DNA of 64,000 bases, taken from CAXBBB01 sp963793245. Its GTDB lineage: Bacteria; Bacteroidota; Rhodothermia; Rhodothermales; BA12. Below the pieces are notes generated by a model. It was not told the origin of the DNA, ran no database searches, and was given only the letters and a program-made list of their open reading frames with translations. Shown in pieces: positions 27,997 through 37,900 of the stretch (its first letter is position 1; each line of letters starts with the position of its first letter). The position numbers were made by a program, and so were the translations under genes. Where the stretch lies: assembly GCA_963793245.1 (NCBI GenBank), contig CAWBZG010000005.1, forward strand, positions 310,001-374,000, written 5' to 3'.

Positions 27997-28995
27997 ACGT
28001 TGTAGATGCTGGCTTTGTAGCGCGCCAGGTTGGTCTCGTCGGCGAACCAGTCGGCCGTGATGCCCAAACCTCGCTTGAGGCCTTCGCGCGAGCCGAACTC
28101 GGGTTTCCATCCGATCAGGCGCTCGGCCTTTGCGTTTGAGGCGAGCAAGCGATTAACTTCACTCTTCTCGGGGCGCATCCGCTGCTCATCGGTCGTGATC
28201 TCGATGTCGGCGCCCATGGCCTCGCCAATGATCTCTGCCAACTCACCGATGCTCACCTCGAAACCGCTGCCGACGTTGATGACCTCACCAATCGACGCGG
28301 CGCTTTCGGCGGCGGCAACAAAGCCGCGAACTGTGTCGCTGACGAAGTTGAAGTCTCGCGTCGGGCTGAGCGCCCCCAATTGGATCTGCCGCTTGCCGCT
28401 GGCGATCTGCGTGATGATCGTCGGGATCACGGCCCGGGCTGACTGCCGGGGGCCATACGTGTTAAACGGCCGCACGATGGCGACTGGGCGTGTCGAACGA
28501 GGCATAGTACGACCACGCGATCTGATCGGCGCCGATCTTCGATGCCGAATAGGGCGACTGTCCCTGAAGCGGATGCTCTTCGGTGATTGGTACGAACTGT
28601 GCCGTGCCGTACACCTCGCTCGTCGAGGTATGGATCACCTTCTCGATGCCCAGTTCGCGCGCAGCCTGCACCACGTTGAGTGTACCCGTCACGTTGGTGT
28701 CCACGTACGTCGCGGGTGAGTGATATGAATAGGGAATGGCGATCAAGGCAGCCAGATGGAAGACCATGTCGCATCCCTCCATCGCGCGGCGCACGCCGTG
28801 CGGATCGCGGATGTCACCCGCGAACACATCGATCTGCTCGACAAGTTCAACACCAAGCGTGTCAAGCCATCCCCATGAGTTGAATGAGTTGTACATCACA
28901 AACGCGCGTACGTCATACCCATGTTCGACGAGGTATTCAACGAGGTGCGAACCGATAAAACCGTCTGCGCCTGTCACTAAAACTCTTTTTTTCAT
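27993..28995 (-). CDS. LegB-type nucleotide-HexNAc 4,6-dehydratase, one frameshift
   Basis: Extended SDR enzyme of about 334 residues. It begins KRVLVTGADGFIGSHLVEYL, has MYNSFNSWGWLDTL, which is a hallmark of the LegB subgroup, STSEVYGTA, and the catalytic pair YSASK. The frame changes at about 28487, where the coding strand reads ACGCCCAGTC; one C less gives FDTPVAIVRPFNTYGPRQSARAV and continues to IYNV at 27993. This is the first committed dehydratase of legionaminate synthesis, and it lies directly upstream of LegC. Because the shift is in a C run and both halves are conserved, I think the gene is functional. Confidence 0.86.
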
Positions 28996-29017
28996 AATTC
29001 AGTTTATCAGCATCGTT

Positions 29018-30841
29018 TTAATTAATGATAGACACACTTTCAGATTTCATATTTGCCATAGCACGAAAGCTCTGATTGGTACGCATAAGCTCTCCATAAC
29101 GGCCCACATCCTTCACTTGTCCTTTATCGAGAAGGAAGATGCAGTCACATTCTTCGACCGTAGTCAGGCGATGCGCGATCAACACGATGGTTTTCTGCCT
29201 GCCAATTCTCGGATCGCCTCCATTACGGCGCTCTCGGTCGCCCCATCAAGGGCGCTTGTAGCCTCGTCCATCACAAGCACCTCAGGGTCGTGGTAGAGTG
29301 CACGAGCAATACCGATGCGCTGCCGTTGACCACCCGAAAGGCGAACGCCTCGTTTCGCCCACGAGGGTATCATAGCCGTCTCGGCAGCGTCAGCGATGAA
29401 ATCGTGCAGATGGGCGATTCGAGCGGCATCGTTGCACTCGGTCAGCCTCCACTTCACCTTCCGGCACACCAAAAGCGATGTTGTTCGCGATCGTGTCGTC
29501 GCAGAGGAAGATCTGTTGCGGGACGTAGCCCACCTGCTGACGCCAAGCACCGAGCGTCTCGGGTGTGAGCGGCGTACTGTCCACCAGGATCTGCCCGGCC
29601 TCCGGCTCGTAGAGGCCGAGGAGCAGGTCCACGAGCGTTGTCTTCCCCGACCCGCTCGCGCCCAACCAACCCGATGGTCTCGTTACGCGGGATCGTGAGC
29701 GAGACCCCGTCGAGGGCGGGACGGTCGGCTCCGAGATAGCGGAAGGCCACGTCCTCGAAGCGGATCGCCTCCGCGAACGGGAGCGGCCGCGTCTCCGTTG
29801 GAGTCGGGCTGTCCGGATCCAAAACGGTCCAGATCCTCCGTCAGGTCGTCGAGCGCTGCGCGGTTGAAGCGGATCGCCGCCACGCCCCCGAAGAGCTGCT
29901 GGAGCTCCGGCATGAGCCGGTAGCCAGCGAAGGCGTAGAGGCTGATCGTCGGCAGGATCTGCGCGAGTCCATGCTCCGGCCTGGAGGTAGTAGAGCACGA
30001 TCAGCACGATGCCCCCGAATGCGATCGTCTCGAAGAGGTAGCGCGGGAGCTGAGCGATTACGGCGTTGGAGGCCGTCGCTTTCGAGTACGTCCACGACGG
30101 AGGTGCGAACCGGGCGGCGAACGAGGCTTCTCACGCTGCAGGACCTTCACATCCTTGATTCCACCGAACGCTTCGCCCGTCACCTTGAACCGATCTTGGT
30201 TGGCGTCCACGCGCTCCCGCCCAAGGCTGCGCTGCTTCGCTCTCACGAGCAGATAGAGACCACCATACGCTCCACCTAACACTAACACGATTACCACTGC
30301 CAGCATCGGGTTCGAGCACGATTAGCAACCCTACTCAAGGCGACCACCACAAGCGAGCGAGCAGCGATGTTGAGGATCAGGCGTCAGCACCCCTTGAATC
30401 ACCTGAAGCACTTCAGTGAGGATTGTTTTGTTAAACGCCGCGCTGTTGCGTTCCACGAAGAAGACGTACGGCTGGGCGAGGTATCCCCGCAGCAGTCGGT
30501 TCGAGAGCCGGTGGTGCATCCCATACGAGAACCGGAGCATCCCCCATGGTGCCAGTCGCGCTGAACGTGTTGCTCACTGCCAGTGCTACCACTACGGCCA
30601 CACCCAGGGCCGTTAGGAATCCCGTCGTGGATGTAAACCCAAACGCCTCGTAAGCTCCGCGCAGCCAGTCGTTGCTCTGTACGATAGACGGGTCGGCTAC
30701 CACACTCATAAATGGAGCGATGCTTCCCACCCCTACCATCTCAACGCCTGCCCGCACGATGAGCGCGACTGACAGGATGGCCAGTTGCCACCGCTCTCGG
30801 CGGGTGAACAAGCTGTTGAGTTGACGAAAGAGGTGAGGCAT
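29018..30841 (-). pseudogene. PglK/MsbA-like ABC exporter (lipid-linked oligosaccharide flippase), at least eight frameshifts
   Basis: All parts of a fused membrane-ATPase half transporter can be read in order, but in changing frames: N-terminus FRQLNSLFTRRERWQLAIL (30841 on), YGMHHRLSNRLLRGYL, VRAKQRSLGRERVDANQ, YRLMPELQQLFGGVA, RFEDVAFRYLGADRPALDG, Walker A GASGSGKTTLVDLL, VGYVPQQIFLCDDTI, signature RLSGGQRQRIGIARAL, Walker B VLVMDEATSALD, then after a last shift near 29190 the H-loop IAHRLTTVEECDCIFLL and a natural stop TAA at 29018-29020. Shifts lie near 30550, 30385, 30125, 30000, 29960, 29820, 29665, 29440 and 29190. The motifs show almost no substitution damage. The gene is either very young wreckage or sits in a badly called stretch. 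Similarity in layout is to PglK. Confidence 0.75.
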
Positions 30842-30851
30842 GAGAGATACG

Positions 30852-32221
30852 CTACCGGGAGAGTTGGAATAACTTAGAGTCTAGGCCAGACGAGACTGCC
30901 CTGCGCGTGTCGACGAGCGAGCGACCGCGTGCTGCTTGAGCCTCCTCCCAATCGTAGGCCGAGTGATCCGTAGCGACCACGACGCAGTCGGCCCAGGTGA
31001 GCGCTTCGCCCAGGTCGACGGCTCGGACGTCATCTGCAATGCCGTGCTCGTCGAACGAAGGCACGTGCGGGTCGTGGTAGCGCACGTCGGCGCCCTTTTG
31101 CTTGAGCAGTTTGATGATGTCGATCGACGGACTCTCGCGCATGTCCGAGATGTCCTTCTTGTAGGCCACGCCCAGCACCAGCACCTTGCTCCCCTTGACC
31201 GCCTTACCCTCTTCGTTGAGCGCGTCCTGCACCTTCTGCGTCCACCAGACCGGCATCGACGTGTTGATCTCGCTGGCCATCTCGATGAAGCGCGCGTTGT
31301 AGTTGAGCGCCTTCATCTTCCACGACAGGTAGAGCGGGTCGATGGGGATGCAGTGCCCACCAAGACCCGGACCGGGCGTGAACTTCATGAACCCGAACGG
31401 CTTGGTCGCCGCCGCGTCGATGACCTCCCACGCGTCGATGCCCAGCTTGTCGCACATGATGCAGCACCTCGTTGACCAGGCCGATGTTGACCGAGCGGAA
31501 CGTGTTCTCGAGCAACTTGACCATCTCGGCCGCTTCGGGACTGGCGACCGGCACGACGGTCTCGATCGCTGGCCCGTAAAAAGCCGCAGCCAGATCGGAG
31601 CACGCCTGGGTCACGCCACCCATCACCTTGGGCGTGTTCTTGGTCGTCCAGTCCTCGCGGCCGGGATCGACGCGCTCCGGCGAGAAGGCCAGGAAGAAGT
31701 CGCGCCCTACCCGCAGGCCGCTGGCTTCCAGTTCGGGCAGGATGACCTCGCGCGTGGTGCCGGGATACGTCGTGCTCTCGAGCACGATGATCTGGCCGGG
31801 CCGCAGGTAGCGGGCGATCTGCTCGGTCGCATCGGCGATAAACGAGATGTCGGGGTCGCGCGTCTTGCCGAGCGGCGTGGGCACGCAGATGCTGATGGCG
31901 TCGGCCTCGGCCAGAGTGCGAGAAGTCGGTCGTCCCCTGGAGCGTGCCGGCCTCTACGAGCGGGCGGAGCCGCTCGGTCGCGATGTCCTCGATGTAGCTG
32001 TCGCCGCTGTTGAGCTCGCCCATCCGAGGCGCGCTCACGTCGATGCCCGTCACCCCTACGCCAGCCTCGGCGAACACGACGGCGAGCGGGAGTCCCACGT
32101 ATCCCATGCCGATGACGGCCAGCCGCGCCTCACCCGACCGGATCCGAGCTTCAAGTCGCACGCGCGCGTCACTGTGCGCTTCGGCGGCTTCGTTCTGCGA
32201 GGAGTGATCGGTTGGGTTCAT
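30852..32221 (-). CDS. UDP-HexNAc 6-dehydrogenase (WbpA/WbpO/TviB type), two frameshifts
   Basis: NAD-dependent oxidation of UDP-GlcNAc or UDP-GalNAc to the uronic acid; about 456 residues. Part one: LAVIGMGYVGLPLAVVFAEA with the Rossmann glycines, then a shift at about 31917. Part two: LAEADAISICVPTPLGKTRD, LESTTYPGTTREV, FSPERVDPG, and LLENTFRSVNIGLVNEVLHH; a shift at about 31462. Part three: CDKLGIDAWEVIDAAATKPF and GPGLGGHCIPIDPLYL, with the catalytic Cys in GGHCIP, then VLVLGVAYKKDISDMRESP. The epimerase upstream makes a UDP-GalNAcA-type product likely. It starts 73 bases after that epimerase and ends 11 bases before the ABC exporter. Confidence 0.86.
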
Positions 32222-32293
32222 GCTGGGGAGTATATAGGAATAGATGGGAGATAAAGAGCAGGCCCACAGAAAGAGTTGGGATAGCTCGAAAGT

Positions 32294-33350
32294 TCAAGCG
32301 GTGAGTTCTGCCTGAGCGCAGTACCAGGCGAGCGTTTCGGCCAGCCCGTCGCGGACCGAGTGCGTCGGCGCATAGCCCAGGTGATCGCGTGCCCGGCTGG
32401 TGTCGGCCAGCGAGTGGCGGATGTCGCCGGGGCGAAAGGGGCCGTACTGCGGCGCGGAGGCGAGGGGCTGCTCACGCTCGGCTGCGATGCCCTGAACGAG
32501 CAGTTCGTACAGTTCGTTGAGCGTTGTCCGCTCGCCGTATGCCACGTTGTAGACCGCTCCCGGCTGGGGCGGAGGGGGCGAGCGCCGCCAGCAGGTTGAC
32601 CTGCACGACGTTGGCGATGTAGCAAAAGTCGCGGCTCGTCTCGCCATCGCCGTTGATGATCGGCTGGTCGCCGCCGAGCAGTTGGCCGATCCACTTGGGA
32701 ATCACCGCCGCATAGGCGCCTTCGGGGTCTTGCCGCCGGCCGAACACGTTGAAATACCGCAGGCCGATCGTTTCCAGCCCGTAGTGGTCGTGCGCCGTCC
32801 GGGCGTACAACTCGTTGGTCTTCTTGGTGACGGCATAGGGCGAGAGCGGCACGCCGACTTCCTCCTCGACCTTGGGAAGGGCGGGGTGATCGCCGTACAC
32901 GGACGACGACGACGCATACACGAAGCGCCGCACGCCTGCATCGCGCGCGGCGAGCAGCATGTTGAGAAAGCCCGTCGCGTTGACCTCGTGCGTCTGAACC
33001 GGGAGCGAGATCGAGCGCGGGACCGATCCCAATGCCGCCTGGTGCAGCACGACGGCTACGCCCTCGCACGCCCGAGCACACGCCTGAGGGTCGCGGATGT
33101 CGCCTTCGACAAAGGTAAACCGTTCGGCCGCCCCCTCTCCGGCACGCGCGACGGCGTCTTCAAGGTTGTGCCGATAACCCGTCGCAAAATTGTCCAGACC
33201 GACGACCGTCTGTCCCTGCCGCAGCAGCTCTTCGACCAGGTTCGAGCCAATAAAACCGGCCGCGCCGGTCACTAGATACCGCTCGGACGGATCCAGTTGT
33301 CGACCGTCGGGGAGGACCAGTGGAGCTTGGGTGTGCTGAGGTTGGGTCAT
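32294..33350 (-). CDS. UDP-HexNAc C4-epimerase (WbpP/TviC type), one frameshift
   Basis: SDR epimerase of about 352 residues with RYLVTGAAGFIGSNLVEELL (NAD site), LHQAALGSVPRS, ASSSSVYGD, the catalytic Tyr and Lys in SPYAVTKKTNELYA and RYFNVFGRRQDP. Serine in the GSVPRSI loop is typical of enzymes that use N-acetylated substrates. The frame changes near 32575 in a run of five C on the coding strand; four Cs would give LAPPPQPGAVYNVAYGERTT and the rest down to QAELTA at 32294. Together with the next gene it forms the usual pair for UDP-GalNAc uronic acid. Its start overlaps by ATGA the stop of an SDR remnant upstream. Confidence 0.87.
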
Positions 33351-33500
33351 GTCAGAGAGGTCGTCGGCTGTACGAGCGATTCGAAGTAGTGGAGGGTACG
33401 CCTGAGCCCTTCACTGCACCCAACCGGAGGCTGCTTGCCAGCCCAACACCTTGCGAGCGCGCGAAATGTACTGGCCGCGCGCCTCAGGGATTGTCGATGG
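33347..33500 (-). pseudogene. C-terminal remnant of an SDR nucleotide-sugar enzyme (UDP-glucuronate decarboxylase/dehydratase type)
   Basis: Between ugd and the epimerase the minus strand reads PEARGQYISRARKVLGWQAA and, after one base shift near 33425, GCSEGLRRTLHYFESLV followed by QPTTSLT and TGA. This is the standard ending of UXS and related extended SDR proteins (ISRA-K-LGW ... GLRRT--YF). Only about 50 residues remain, and the ugd stop lies a few bases upstream, so the body of the gene is gone. The TGA still overlaps the epimerase ATG (ATGA, 33347-33350), which shows that the lost gene was once coupled to it. On the plus strand there is nothing credible. Confidence 0.6.
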
Positions 33501-33514
33501 TGAGAGAACGCACG

Positions 33515-34846
33515 TTAGTCTGCAGAAAAGGGACGGCCTACGCTGTGGTAGTCGAAGCCCTGCTGGTGCATAAACGCCGGATCGTACAGGTTGCGCCCGT
33601 CGAACACGACTGGAGCGGCCAGCAACTCTTTGACTTCGTCGAAGTCAGGACGACGGAACGCATTCCACTCGGTCAGCACGGCCAGGGCGTCGGCGCCGTC
33701 GATGGCGGCTTCGGGCGAATCGGCATAGGCGATGCGGTCGCCGAAAATCCGGCGCGTTGTGTCGGCCGCTTCGGGATCGAACGCGGTGACCGTCGCTCCA
33801 GCTTGAAGCAGCACTTCGATCACGCTGTGGGCGGGCGACTCGCGCACGTCGTCCGTATTGGCTTTGAACGCCAGCCCCCATACGCCGATGTTCTTACCCT
33901 CGAGCGATCCGCCAAAGTGGTCGACGATGCGCTCGCCCAGCCGCGTCCGCTGCGCGTCGTTGACCTGGAGCACGGCGTCGAGCAGTTGGAACGGGTAGTC
34001 GTTGGCGCGCGAGGTGCGCAGCAGCGCCTGGACGTCTTTGGGAAAGCACGAACCGCCAAAGCCGATACCCGGGTACAGAAATTGCTTGCCGATGCGTCCG
34101 TCGCTGCCGATGCCGTAGCGCACCTGGTCCACGTTCGCGCCGACCTTCTCGCACAGGTTGGCGACCTCGTTCATGAACGTGATCTTGGTCGCCAGAAACG
34201 CGTTGGCGGCGTATTTGGTCATCTCGGCCGAGCGCACGTCCATCATCAAGATGGGATTGCCCTGGCGCACGAACGGCTCATACAGCCGCCGCATCAAGCC
34301 GGCCGCCCGCTCGCTGTCCGTACCTACGACGACCCGATCGGGCTTCATGAAATCGTCGACCGCGACGCCTTCGCGCAAAAACTCCGGATTGCTCACTACG
34401 TCGAACTGCGACTGATCGAGCCCGGCATCGAGCAGCGCCGACCGCACCCGATCACCCGTCCCCACCGGCACCGTACTCTTGTTGACGACCACCTTGTAGC
34501 TCCCCTCCTGACCCTTCAGCAGTTGGGCCAGGTCGCGGGCGACGGCGAGCACGTACGACAGGTCGGCCGAGCCATCCTCTTGGGGAGGCGTCGGCAGCGC
34601 AAGGAACAGAATATCGGCGTGCGCGACGGCGTCAGCCAGCTGGGTCGTGAACCGCAGGTTGCCCTGGCGCAGGTTGCGCTCGAAAAACGTCTCGAGTCCA
34701 GGTTCGTAGATCGTGACCTTGCCCCCTGACAGCTTATCGACCTTCTCCTGGTCGACATCGACGCAGATCACGTCGTTGCCCATTTCAGCAAAGCACGTAC
34801 CCGAGACGAGGCCTACGTATCCGGTTCCGATGACTCCTACTTTCAT
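33515..34846 (-). CDS. ugd: UDP-glucose 6-dehydrogenase
   Basis: Complete 443-residue enzyme making UDP-glucuronate from UDP-glucose with two NAD+. MKVGVIGTGYVGLVSGTCFA is the NAD site, NKSTVPVGTGDRVR and VSNPEFLREGVAVDDF are conserved, EMTKYAANAFLATKITFMNE holds the Lys and Asn of the active site, and GIGFGGSCFPKDVQALL holds the catalytic Cys. NIGVWGLAFKANTDDVRESP starts the C-terminal nucleotide domain. Directly downstream is the SDR tail remnant, which may have been a UDP-xylose synthase using its product. Intact. It starts ten bases before the SLBB-protein stop. Confidence 0.95.
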   Translation of the reverse strand: MKVGVIGTGYVGLVSGTCFAEMGNDVICVDVDQEKVDKLSGGKVTIYEPGLETFFERNLRQGNLRFTTQLADAVAHADILFLALPTPPQEDGSADLSYVLAVARDLAQLLKGQEGSYKVVVNKSTVPVGTGDRVRSALLDAGLDQSQFDVVSNPEFLREGVAVDDFMKPDRVVVGTDSERAAGLMRRLYEPFVRQGNPILMMDVRSAEMTKYAANAFLATKITFMNEVANLCEKVGANVDQVRYGIGSDGRIGKQFLYPGIGFGGSCFPKDVQALLRTSRANDYPFQLLDAVLQVNDAQRTRLGERIVDHFGGSLEGKNIGVWGLAFKANTDDVRESPAHSVIEVLLQAGATVTAFDPEAADTTRRIFGDRIAYADSPEAAIDGADALAVLTEWNAFRRPDFDEVKELLAAPVVFDGRNLYDPAFMHQQGFDYHSVGRPFSAD

Positions 34847-34855
34847 ACTATTCTT

Positions 34856-35380
34856 TTATCGTCTGGTAATCTGAAGGATCAGGTTAAGTGAAGTGAGACC
34901 GATGCTAAAAAAGCTGATGTAGTCTCGCCACGTGATGCCGCGGATCGTTTTCTCGCCGACGACCACCTGATCGCCGTCGGCCAATTCGGGAGCGTCGAGC
35001 AGCACGCGGAAGTCGTTTTCCATCTCGACAAAGTAGAGCGGATCCGAGGCCGAAACGCTAGGCCGGTAGACCGCTACCGAGATGATCCGTGTAGTTTCGG
35101 ATAGCCGCTGACCTCCAAGCCCCCCTGCCACAGCCAACAGGTCGGTTAGCGCGTAGCCGACCGGCAGTTCGTAAAGACCAGCACCAGCAATGGCGCCGTG
35201 CACAGCTACCTGCATACCTATCTGGCCAGAGGTGCGCAACTTGTAGAAGCTGCCGGATTGCCCTTGTAGTCCCTCAAGCTGACCGATCTGGCTGGAGGCG
35301 GGCGTCGCTACCAACAACAGCAGTATTAGTGGCACGAATACGCATGCTGAGCGTGTCATCAAAGAGAAGCGATCCATCAT
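34856..35380 (-). CDS. SLBB-domain exported protein of the polysaccharide locus
   Basis: About 174 residues from ATG 35380 (a second ATG follows at once). A signal peptide (LILLLLVATPASSQ) is followed by a single SLBB-like beta-grasp segment, MQVAVHGAIAGAGLYELPVG with LTDLLAVAGGLGG. The end of the protein, WRDYISFFSIGLTSLNLILQ, is amphipathic. Proteins of the Wza type have a poly-export domain before two or more SLBB domains; here that domain is missing. It follows wzc after a five-base gap and would sit in the periplasm as an accessory of chain export. In raw reading it seems fused to Wzc because of the frameshift in that gene. Confidence 0.72.
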   Translation of the reverse strand: MMDRFSLMTRSACVFVPLILLLLVATPASSQIGQLEGLQGQSGSFYKLRTSGQIGMQVAVHGAIAGAGLYELPVGYALTDLLAVAGGLGGQRLSETTRIISVAVYRPSVSASDPLYFVEMENDFRVLLDAPELADGDQVVVGEKTIRGITWRDYISFFSIGLTSLNLILQITRR

Positions 35381-35385
35381 AAAGG

Positions 35386-37667
35386 TCAAACCGTGGTGCC
35401 GTACTGATAGGTGCCGTATCCATACCCTTTGGATCCGTACGAATACCCATACGCCCTCTGAGCATCGAAGCGGTTGAGGACCACACCGTCTATTTGCCTC
35501 GAGACCGAGTGCAGCGTCTCCTGCGCTCGGTCGACGTCTGAGAGCGAAGTTTCGCCTGCCGATATGACTACCAGGCAATAGTCGGAGTAAGATGCGATGA
35601 GAACAGGATCGTTGACGGCCAGGAGAGGCGGGGAGTCGATCACAACGTAGTCGTAGCGGCCCACGCATGCGAGTGATGAATTCGCGCATTCTGTTCGAAG
35701 CGAGGAGCTCACCCGGAACGCTGCTAGATCGCCCCGCCGGAATCACTTGAAGCCCATCTACTGGAGAGTGAGCGGACAGCACAGCCTCCTCATCGACGCT
35801 GAACAGCAACTCGACGAGACCAGGCTCGCGCGGTACTCCGAAAATGCCGTGCGCGCGAGGACGCCGAAGGTCCGCATCAATGTAGAGCACACGCTTTCCT
35901 CCTTGAACGAACGACAGCGCGAGGTTGGCGGCCATAGTCGACTTGCCTTCGCCAGGCCCGGGACTCGTCACCTGGATCACCTTGGGAGGATTGTCGGGAT
36001 GCGAAAACTCCAGGCTCGTGCGCAGACGGCGAAACCCTTCCGAAATGGGAGAGAGCGGATTGAGCAGCGTGATGAGCGACGTGCTATAGGTATGGCCGTC
36101 GATTTCGGCTGTCTCGCGCCCATCGAAGTCCTCCCGAATCGTGCGTTCCATATTTGGAATGAGGGCGAGAACAGATAGGCCTTTCGAGCGGACATCTTCG
36201 GGACGACGGACGGTGGAATCCAGGCTTTGCCCCAACAAGACCAGAGCCATACCCAAGATCAAGCCGATAGCAGCGCTCATACCAAATGTGCGGCCTACTT
36301 GCGGCGAGATCGGATCTGCTGGTACGACGGCACGGTCGACGACGCGTACGTCTCCGACCTCGGCCTGCTCGGCAGCTTGCGCGCGGAGCTGCTGGCGCTG
36401 AAACTCGACCAATCCCTCTTGCCACTGATCCAGACCACGCTGGTACCGCTCGAGGTAAATGCTCTGCTGGGGTAGGTCGCTGATGCGCGCACGCGTGTCG
36501 TATATGGCCTCGGTCAATGAGCCCAAACCCGCTGCGCTTGAGGCTAGATCGATGCGCGCTTCGACTGCGCGCCGGGCTAGTTGCTCAATCTGCGCCGCTG
36601 CGCCGCCGCTCGCACCGCCCATCGGAATCCCTCCCGCCACCTGGTCGGCTATGCTCGTGGAGACCTGGCCGAGTCGCTCCTCAAACCGAGTGATGGCTCG
36701 CCGCAGAGAAGCAACCTCCTGCGAAGCCGGATTAGCGGTTTGGGCTTCCGGGTTTTCGGCATAGATCATTTCCAGTTGCGTTTCGAGCTGGGCAATCTGC
36801 TGGCGAAGCTCGGCCACCACGGCGAAATCGGTGCTGCGAATCTGGCTGACGACGCTGGGTTGGAGCCGCTCGATCTCGGCCTCCAGTCCATCCAGCAGAA
36901 CCTGCTTGGCCCGGCGCTCCGACTCAAGCGACAATACCTCAAGCTGGAACTGCTGAATCTGACCGACAAGGGCTTCAGCCTCGCGCTCGGGCGAGATCAC
37001 ACTTTGCCCAGCGAGGTACTCAATGAGATTCAAGCTCTTCGACCCGCACGGTAGAGTCCAGACGCTGCACCTGCTGATCGAAAAACTGCCGGAGGGCGGT
37101 TGAGCTTTGCCTGCTGACCATACGATCATATGACTCGTACTCCTCGGCATACAGGTTAGAGATAACCGTCGCCTCCTCCGGTACGATACTTTTCGCCGAG
37201 ATGTAGATAAGGTCTACGTCACGGTCTCCGGATCTTACGCTCAAAGCAGAATTCCTCAAGCTGTTGACGATCTCTGTCTGTCCCTTCTGCTCATTCTGGA
37301 GCAGGTCGAATCTCTTACCCGTTTCCGGGTTGACTTCGAGCAGATACATTCGATCCAATACCCTGCTTGCCAGCGCGCGCGACTTAATGATCTCCATCTG
37401 GGTCGCGATCGAAGCACCGGCACCACTGCCGCCCAGCGTCATTTCCTCAAGCGTTCCACCCTGTTTGTCTACGTACACCATGCTGGTGGCCTCGTAAACT
37501 GGATCCGTATTCACCACGTAACCGGCAGCGAGTACGACGGCCACCGTGTAGAGCACCAAAATCATCCACTTTCCACGAACGAGCGATTCCAGGATGCGCC
37601 CCAGATCCAGTTCAGGCTCTTCGGTTTCGGCTGCGACGAGCTTGAGAGGGTGACCGGAATCGTTCAT
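35386..37667 (-). CDS. wzc: Wzc-type chain-length determinant and autophosphorylating tyrosine kinase, two frameshifts
   Basis: First gene of the locus in its own direction; about 760 residues. The N-terminal Wzz domain has a membrane span (WMILVLYTVAVVLAAGYVV), a long coiled-coil region (about residues 200-420, rich in Q, E, R, L), a second span (FGMSAAIGLILGMALVLLG), then the BY-kinase with Walker A in SPGPGEGKSTMAANLAL, Walker A-prime VLYIDADLRRPRAHGIFG and Walker B VVIDSPPLLA. The tail has a tyrosine cluster (GYSYGSKGYGYGTYQYG) for phosphorylation. Shifts lie at about 37030 and at about 35661, where one G less in a GGG run restores MRGRYDYVVIDSPP. It controls chain length and export of the polymer. 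Confidence 0.88.
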
Positions 37668-37900
37668 AGAGTGCAGGACTAGCTTTGCTAGCGTGAGGCT
37701 ACATTATCCTCGTATGTGCGTAGATCCCAATATAGATCGGACTCCAAAAATCGGACAAATGGATTTGCTGTGCGCGTGCAGAGGGCAAGTCCGACAAGAA
37801 CATCTCCATCGTCAAGCAAACCATTTTCCGGCAACTGCCTCAGGATATAAAACCTGGCAAGCCTTAGTTTTTCCCTGGTTTACACGTCCACTACCACTCC
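37668..37900. promoter_or_regulatory. Divergent intergenic region between wzc and the C25 peptidase
   Basis: 233 bases without a gene, AT-richer than the surroundings, from which the polysaccharide locus leaves to the left and the peptidase gene to the right. CTAGC-TTT-GCTAG (about 37680-37692) is a short perfect inverted repeat close to the wzc start. TTAGTTTTT at about 37864 is near the TAnnTTTG element of Bacteroidota promoters, but I see no convincing partner. Both promoters must probably lie here because the neighbours point away from each other. Confidence 0.4.

Noticed and set aside
34856..37150. Apparent fusion of Wzc kinase with the SLBB protein
   Set aside because: The kinase C-terminus with Walker B and the tyrosine tail lies in another frame ending at 35386, and the SLBB protein has its own signal peptide at 35380.
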